The notes under the pieces are model-generated. The model worked only from the letters and a program-made list of their open reading frames with translations. It was not told the DNA's origin and did no database searches. Shown here piece by piece: positions 7,320 to 11,025 of a stretch of 11,025 nucleotides of DNA (position 1 is the first letter of the stretch; each line of letters opens with the position of its first letter). Position numbers and translations under genes: made by a program. This DNA is from an uncultured Ruminococcus sp. (GTDB lineage: Bacteria; Bacillota; Clostridia; Oscillospirales; Ruminococcaceae): contig CAMBJF010000067.1 in the NCBI GenBank assembly GCA_945867875.1, forward strand, positions 1 through 11,025. The letters run 5' to 3'.

Positions 7320-9539
7320 TCAGTTGTTTTCGGGTGCTTTTATCTGAGGAATGTGAGAGGTGATGTCCTCTTTCATTCTGAGCACTTCACGTCTTGCCGC
7401 AGCGGCATAATCGTGCTCATCGCAGCCCTCTTTCTTGTATGCGCACATTACTGCACGGGAAGAATTTACGATAGCGCCGAGGCCGTTCTTGTCAAATCCA
7501 CCTGCAACGCCCTCAGCTCCGCCGCCCTGTGCACCATATCCGGGAACGAGGAAGAATGTGTGAGGGAGCTTTTCTCTCATTTCTGTGAGCATTGCGGGAT
7601 ATGTTGCGCCCACTACCGCACCAACTGCGGAATATCCGTATTTGCCGATGCTGTCAGCACCCCATTTTTCGCACATATCGCCCATTGTCTCGTAAATGGT
7701 CTTGCCGTCGCAGAGACGTCTGTCCTGAAGCTCACCTGATGACTTGTTGGAGGTCTTTACAAGTACGAAAATGCTGCCGCCTGTTTTAAGAGCAGGAGCG
7801 ATTCCGTCTGTGCCGAGATATCCGTTTACTGTGAGAGAGTCAGCACCAAAGGGCTGTTCCTTTTTGCCGAACACATCGGTAGTTCCAAGGTATGCAGCGG
7901 AATAAGCTTCCATAGTTGCGCCGATATCATTTCTCTTGCCGTCAAGGATAACATACATTCCCTTGGACTGAGCGTATCTGATAGTCTTGTAAAGTGCCTT
8001 TACTCCATAATAGCCGTACATTTCGTAATATGCAGCCTGAGGCTTTACAGCGGGAACTACGTCGCATACAGCGTCAATGATGCCCTTGTTGAACTTGTAA
8101 AGAGCGGCAGCAGCAGCCTTGAAACCCTCGCCGTGCTTTGCGATGCACTTTTCCTTGATATATTCGGGGATATAATCAAGCTTAGGGTCAAGACCTACAA
8201 CTGTAGGATTCTGTGTTTCGATTATTTTGTCAATGAGTCTGTCAAATGACATATTATCACTCCTTTTCATTGCTGACGGATATTCATATATTACCTTTCC
8301 GTTTGAAACGGTAAGAAGGACTTTTCCTGTGAGCTTTTCACCCTTGAACACGCTGTTTCGGGACTTTGATGCAAATTTCTCAGGCTCTACAGTCCACTCT
8401 CTGTTAAGGTCTGCTATCATAAATTCAGCCTTTGCACCCTTTTCTATCTTTGCCTCGGGAACGCCGATAAGCCGTCTCGGAGCAGCGGACATAAGAGTTA
8501 CAAGCTTTGTAACGGGAAGTCCTGCTTTCTTGCAAAGAGTTGTATATGAAGCGGCAAAGGAGGTTTCAAGACCTACAACGCCGTTGGGTGCTTTGAGAAA
8601 ATCAGCTTTTTCCTCAGGACTGTGGGGGGCGTGGTCGGTGACGATGCAGTCAACAGTACCGTCAATAACGCCCTCGAGAACTGCTTTAACATCAGCCTTT
8701 TCTCTCAGAGGAGGATTCATTCTGAAATCCGCATCTCTTGCAAGAAGCTTGTCATCGGTGTACATAAAATAGTGAGGAGCAGTCTCGCAGGTAACTCTTA
8801 CTCCCCTTTTCTTTGCGTCACGGATAATACCGATGCTGCCCTTTGTGGAAACGTGGCAGATGTGTATTCTTGCACCGCAGGAATCCGCAAGAGCTATCTC
8901 ACGGGCAGTTATGCTGTCCTCAGAAGCCCTGTCCATACCCTTCACGCCAAGCTTTTCGGATATCTTGCCCTTGTTCATAATTCCACCGTTTATAATGGCG
9001 AGGTCCTCGCAGTGAGATGCCACAAGAAGACCGTTCTCATTTGTCTTTTCAAGGGCACTTCTCATCATTTCCGCATTTTCAACAGGTCTGCCGTCATCGG
9101 ATATCATCTTTATGCCCGCTTTTACGTATTCGTCATAATCCGCAGCCTCAGCGCCGCTCATACCCTTTGTAACCGCACACACGGGATATACCTTTACTCC
9201 TGTGGGCTCAGCCTTTTTCATAATGTAATCGGCGATCTCCACACTGTCGCAGACGGGCTTGGTATTGGGCATACACGCAACTGCCGTAAATCCTCCTGCA
9301 GCCGCAGCCTTGCATCCCGTGACCACATCTTCCTTATAGGTAAATCCGGGGTCTCTGAAATGAACGTGGATATCGCAGAGAGCGGGAAATGCTGAAAGAC
9401 ACGAGCAGTCATAAACAAGGTCTGCATCGCAGTCAATATTTTCCGCAACTTCGGCAATAGTGTCGCCGTCAACGAGGATATCAGCCTTTATTTCGTCATT
9501 TTCGCTGTAAACCGTCAGATTTTTGTAAAGTGTTTTCAT
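7320..9539 (-). CDS. pyrC-pyrF: Dihydroorotase - OMP decarboxylase in one open frame (PyrC-PyrF)
   Basis: One 739-aa frame holding two complete enzymes. Residues 1 to about 419 are a class I (zinc amidohydrolase) dihydroorotase: HVHFRDPG (H58, H60), MISDDG (D148/D149), ASHCED (H176), CHVSTKG (H229), TDHAPHSPEEK (D302). It cyclises carbamoyl aspartate. Residues 430-739 are a long-type (type 2) OMP decarboxylase making UMP: VGLDPKLDYIP, the catalytic DGKRNDIG (D533, K535, D538) and the phosphate-binding LVPGYGAQGG. Only about 10 residues (YPSAMKRSDN) link them. The junction keeps a full ribosome site and ATG for PyrF, so a free 310-aa PyrF may also be made. These two steps are not consecutive in the pathway. 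The start overlaps the pyrR stop as ATGA. Whether the fusion is real or caused by an indel near the end of pyrC is open; both domain calls are secure. Confidence 0.93.
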   Translation of the reverse strand: MKTLYKNLTVYSENDEIKADILVDGDTIAEVAENIDCDADLVYDCSCLSAFPALCDIHVHFRDPGFTYKEDVVTGCKAAAAGGFTAVACMPNTKPVCDSVEIADYIMKKAEPTGVKVYPVCAVTKGMSGAEAADYDEYVKAGIKMISDDGRPVENAEMMRSALEKTNENGLLVASHCEDLAIINGGIMNKGKISEKLGVKGMDRASEDSITAREIALADSCGARIHICHVSTKGSIGIIRDAKKRGVRVTCETAPHYFMYTDDKLLARDADFRMNPPLREKADVKAVLEGVIDGTVDCIVTDHAPHSPEEKADFLKAPNGVVGLETSFAASYTTLCKKAGLPVTKLVTLMSAAPRRLIGVPEAKIEKGAKAEFMIADLNREWTVEPEKFASKSRNSVFKGEKLTGKVLLTVSNGKVIYEYPSAMKRSDNMSFDRLIDKIIETQNPTVVGLDPKLDYIPEYIKEKCIAKHGEGFKAAAAALYKFNKGIIDAVCDVVPAVKPQAAYYEMYGYYGVKALYKTIRYAQSKGMYVILDGKRNDIGATMEAYSAAYLGTTDVFGKKEQPFGADSLTVNGYLGTDGIAPALKTGGSIFVLVKTSNKSSGELQDRRLCDGKTIYETMGDMCEKWGADSIGKYGYSAVGAVVGATYPAMLTEMREKLPHTFFLVPGYGAQGGGAEGVAGGFDKNGLGAIVNSSRAVMCAYKKEGCDEHDYAAAARREVLRMKEDITSHIPQIKAPENN
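8250..8266 (-). promoter_or_regulatory. Internal ribosome site and ATG for a separate PyrF
   Basis: Within the fused frame the minus strand reads AAAGGAG (8266-8260), a 7-nt spacer TGATAAT, then ATG (8252-8250, residue 430), which starts a normal PyrF N-terminus (MSFDRLIDKI). The spacer holds TGA TAA as tandem stops in the +2 frame, and a TGA in the +1 frame lies a few bases upstream. Either shifted frame of pyrC would therefore end just before PyrF, as in a normal coupled gene pair. Confidence 0.7.
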
Positions 9540-10087
9540 TGATCCATTCCTTTCATATCAGCTTCATTTTCAAGAATGACCACCTTGTCACAGCCGTCAG
9601 CCTCATTTACCATTACCCTTACAGTTTCTTCACGTGAGGTAGGAACATTTTTTCCCACATAATCGGGGCGGATAGGAAGCTCTCTGTGCCCTCTGTCGAC
9701 GAGCACCGCAAGCTGGATATTCTTGGGTCTGCCCCTGCTCATAACTGCATCAATGGCAGCTCTGCAGCTCCTTCCCGTAAAGATGACATCATCAACGAGA
9801 ATGACCCTTTTGTCCCTTACGTCAAAAGAAACAGAGGACCTGTCGCTGTCGGAAGCCTTGGTATCATCACGATAAGCGGTGATATCAAGGATACCCACAG
9901 GAACATCAAAGCCCTCTGTTTCCCTGATGCGTGAAGCTATTCGCTCAGCTATATAAACGCCTCTTGACATAATTCCGATAAAGCAAAGATCATCAACGCC
10001 CTTGTTCCTTTCGATTATCTCACAGGAAATGCGGGCGATGGCACGGTTCATAGATTTTTCGTCAAGAATGACCGCTTTCTGAAGCAT
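9536..10087 (-). CDS. pyrR: Bifunctional pyr operon attenuation regulator / uracil phosphoribosyltransferase (PyrR)
   Basis: RNA-binding regulator that, when bound to UMP or UTP, holds the leader in a form that lets the terminator fold. It often also converts uracil plus PRPP to UMP. 183 aa, typical. Seen: the PRPP-binding loop VILVDDVIFTGRS (95-107) with its acidic pair, AYRDD (71-75), and the PyrR-type C-terminal segment LVDRGHRELPIRPDYVG (129-145). It is the first gene of the operon, directly after its own target leader, so it is autoregulated. CGGAGG (10102-10097) lies 9 nt before the ATG. Its last codon and stop overlap the pyrC start by 4 nt (ATGA). The regulatory role is strongly supported by the leader; uracil phosphoribosyltransferase activity is family knowledge. 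Confidence 0.97.
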   Translation of the reverse strand: MLQKAVILDEKSMNRAIARISCEIIERNKGVDDLCFIGIMSRGVYIAERIASRIRETEGFDVPVGILDITAYRDDTKASDSDRSSVSFDVRDKRVILVDDVIFTGRSCRAAIDAVMSRGRPKNIQLAVLVDRGHRELPIRPDYVGKNVPTSREETVRVMVNEADGCDKVVILENEADMKGMDQ

Positions 10088-10105
10088 CTTAGCTTACCTC
10101 CGAAT

Positions 10106-10140
10106 AAAAAAACTGTCTGCCGATCCCGACAGACAGTTTT
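10106..10140 (-). terminator. Leader attenuator terminator before pyrR
   Basis: Minus-strand arms AAAACTGTCTG (10140-10130) and CAGACAGTTTT form a perfect 11-bp stem. A few more inner pairs (T-G, C-G, G-C) close a GGAT tetraloop. The stem runs into a seven-T tract (10112-10106). The structure sits 4-5 nt before the pyrR ribosome site, so it can only act as a conditional terminator controlling the whole operon. Confidence 0.9.
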
Positions 10141-10234
10141 GAAAATTCATATAAAACCGCAGGCTCGCAAATGCGCACTGAGCCTTGCCGCAAATATCAA
10201 ATTCAAGCTGCCTTGTCGAACTCACGGGATCGAC
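10119..10234 (-). promoter_or_regulatory. Antiterminator pairing across the pyr leader
   Basis: GTCGATCCC (10234-10226) pairs with GGGATCGGC (10127-10119). After an 8-nt bulge, GACA (10217-10214) pairs with TGTC (10131-10128). After one bulged A, GGCAG (10212-10208) pairs with CTGTC (10136-10132). Together about 18 nested base pairs, including two G-U pairs, cover most of the terminator 5' arm and its loop. The upstream strand is the same sequence that builds the PyrR-binding hairpin, so the two folds exclude each other. Pairing was worked out by eye; energies were not computed. Confidence 0.72.
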
Positions 10235-10241
10235 TTAAAGG
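10211..10241 (-). promoter_or_regulatory. PyrR-binding hairpin (anti-antiterminator)
   Basis: The minus strand reads CCTT, an internal TAA bulge, GTCGA, a loop region TCCCGTGAGT, TCGAC, then AAGG. The core TCCCGTGAG fits the UCCnGnGAG part of the known PyrR-binding consensus, and the lower stem and purine-containing internal bulge are also as expected. Positions flanking the core deviate from consensus at a few bases. Placement about 15 nt after the predicted transcript start and upstream of the terminator agrees with a PyrR target. Confidence 0.82.
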
Positions 10242-10261
10242 TTGCTCATTTATCTTGATAC

Positions 10262-10290
10262 ATTATACCACATTCTTTTGCTAAAGTCAA
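10262..10290 (-). promoter_or_regulatory. Consensus sigma-A promoter of the pyr operon
   Basis: Minus strand: -35 TTGACT (10290-10285), exactly 17 nt, then -10 TATAAT (10267-10262), with TGG just before it giving an extended -10 (TGnTATAAT). The transcript should start near A10256. It is almost ideal, which fits an operon controlled by attenuation after initiation and not by a repressor; no operator repeat is seen around it. Confidence 0.92.
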
Positions 10291-10325
10291 CAGAAAAAAC
10301 AATTAATTTTTGATGAATTTGCCTA

Positions 10326-10987
10326 TTACTCATTTTCCTCGCTTATATTTTCGTCAGAAGCAGTATCGGAAGTATCTTTTTTCAGGCTCTTGACCTTAAG
10401 TCTGTCCTTTACTGCCGAAAGAGATTCGGAATATTTATGAGTGATAAGCGTCTTTGCAAGGCGCTCTGTAAGTGCGTCCTTTTCCTCAATAAGTCTGCTG
10501 TATTCACTTTTCAGTCTGTCCATATTGGCGGCATTCATATCCTGGACCTTTTCCACCACATTGTCCTTAACGTCTATTATCTTGTCAACATTGCTCTTGA
10601 CCTTAAGTGTACCCGAAGCAAGCTTCATTCCGACTTTGACCGAACCTGAGAGCATAAGCTTGGATATCTCATCAATACGTCTGAATTTCTCGTTCAGCTT
10701 TTTAACAGCCATAAGCGACACCGCAGTATCCACCGCAATGAGCACAGACATAACGATAACTATGGTTATTCCTGCTTTGAGCGGTATTGAATCAATAGCT
10801 TTTTCCACCATTGGCTGAATATAACGTATAACTACAACACAGCCTGCACCGAAAAATATGGAATTTCTCAGACATATGTAACCCTTGTAGTTGAATTTCA
10901 TATTGGAATAATCCCACCAGCGTGCGTGAAAAATCTTTTCCATTCCCCAGCCAACAAAAAGCTCAAAAGCGGTGCAGAGTATGGTGC
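10326..10987 (-). CDS. PF06541-type membrane protein, 5' end cut off by the contig end
   Basis: Partial. The frame has an ATG at 10943, but it stays open with sensible coding sequence back to the adapter junction at about 10987 (…CTAFELFVGWGMEKIF). The ATG is therefore internal. The residues ARWWDYSNMKFNYKGYICL match the conserved W-W-DYS-x-x-x-FN-x-x-G-x-ICL signature of the family often labelled putative ABC-transporter type IV (PF06541) in Bacillota. Two hydrophobic stretches follow (around SIFFGAGCVVVIRYI and GITIVIVMSVLIAVDTAV), then a long charged, partly coiled-coil cytoplasmic tail ending in an acidic stretch. Earlier membrane segments are missing. Biochemical function is unknown; despite the family name, transporter activity is not shown. 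It ends 35 bp before the pyr promoter with only a weak AT-rich hairpin between. Confidence 0.8.
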
Positions 10988-11025
10988 CTGTCTCTTATAC
11001 ACATCTGACGCTGCCGACGATATGC
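10988..11025. other. Nextera transposase adapter left at the contig end (artefact)
   Basis: Positions 10988-11006 are the exact 19-base Tn5 mosaic-end sequence (CTGTCTCTTATACACATCT). It is followed at 11007-11020 by GACGCTGCCGACGA, the reverse complement of the rest of the Illumina Nextera read-1 adapter. The final TATGC would be the first bases of the i5 index; it agrees with the reverse complement of index N506/S506, though five bases prove little. These bases are library-construction sequence, not genome. Confidence 0.97.

Larger units (their letters stand above)
10088..10256 (-). ncRNA. PyrR-controlled attenuation leader of the pyr operon
   Basis: This untranslated leader of about 169 nt runs from the predicted transcript start (around 10256) to pyrR. 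In order it contains a PyrR-binding hairpin (10241-10211), a middle hairpin with bulged stem AGGCTC/GAGCCT (10188-10159), an intrinsic terminator (10140-10106) and the pyrR ribosome site. The same bases can instead form a long antiterminator between 10234-10208 and 10136-10119. The layout matches the known PyrR mechanism: low UMP leaves the antiterminator and gives readthrough, while PyrR-UMP stabilises the first hairpin and gives termination. Confidence 0.85.

Noticed and set aside
8622..9395. 257-aa open frame on the plus strand inside pyrC
   Set aside because: Antisense shadow of the dihydroorotase coding region; composition is unlike a real protein and no ribosome site precedes it.
10290..10320. 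AT-rich stretch with A and T runs between the PF06541 gene and the pyr promoter as a terminator
   Set aside because: The possible stem is nearly all A-T pairs and would be unstable; it may help stop transcription but cannot be supported as an intrinsic terminator.
10988..11006. Tn5 mosaic end as evidence of a transposon
   Set aside because: It is joined directly to Illumina read-1 adapter bases and ends the contig, so it comes from library preparation.
1..11025. A new defence system, CRISPR array, prophage or toxin-antitoxin unit
   Set aside because: Every substantial stretch is accounted for by pyr operon genes, their control elements, two housekeeping genes, one membrane protein and adapter sequence; no direct repeat arrays or accessory genes were seen.

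Overview
The window is almost entirely one minus-strand pyrimidine-biosynthesis operon from a low-to-mid-GC Gram-positive bacterium. PyrR-type attenuation, a class 1B dihydroorotate dehydrogenase (PyrD plus PyrK), strong AGGAGG ribosome sites and a PF06541-type membrane protein next door all point to Bacillota. The protein style suggests Clostridia, perhaps a Ruminococcus-like Oscillospiraceae member. The genus is inference, and no 16S or other taxonomic marker is present.

All genes read right to left. At the right edge, 10988-11025 is not genomic: it is a Nextera (Tn5 tagmentation) adapter left on the end of an assembled contig. It cuts off the 5' part of a PF06541-family membrane protein gene (10326-10987). 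Next comes a consensus sigma-A promoter (10262-10290) and a leader of about 169 nt. The leader holds a PyrR-binding hairpin, an alternative antiterminator pairing and an intrinsic terminator. It is followed by pyrR, a single ORF encoding dihydroorotase joined in frame to OMP decarboxylase (pyrC-pyrF), carA, carB, pyrK, pyrD, a histidine-phosphatase-family gene and the Holliday-junction resolvase homologue ruvX. A strong intrinsic terminator (43-77) ends the unit. A partial promoter for the next minus-strand gene lies at 1-28.

The genes supply carbamoyl phosphate (CarAB), dihydroorotate formation (PyrC), its NAD-linked oxidation to orotate (PyrD/PyrK) and decarboxylation of OMP to UMP (PyrF). 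PyrR senses UMP/UTP against PRPP and controls readthrough of the leader terminator. Aspartate carbamoyltransferase (pyrB) and orotate phosphoribosyltransferase (pyrE) are absent and must be encoded elsewhere if the pathway is complete. Genes are tightly packed with 4-8 nt overlaps. The exceptions are the carA upstream gap (48 nt) and the carB-pyrK gap (80 nt), which contains a perfect 12-bp hairpin lacking a U-tract.

Most worth a second look: (1) the PyrC-PyrF fusion, whose junction still carries a complete Shine-Dalgarno and ATG for a free-standing PyrF; (2) the mutually exclusive RNA folds of the pyr leader; (3) the carB-pyrK hairpin; (4) the adapter at the contig end, which is an artefact and not biology. 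I see no CRISPR array, tRNA, rRNA, insertion sequence or unknown defence-type system here.
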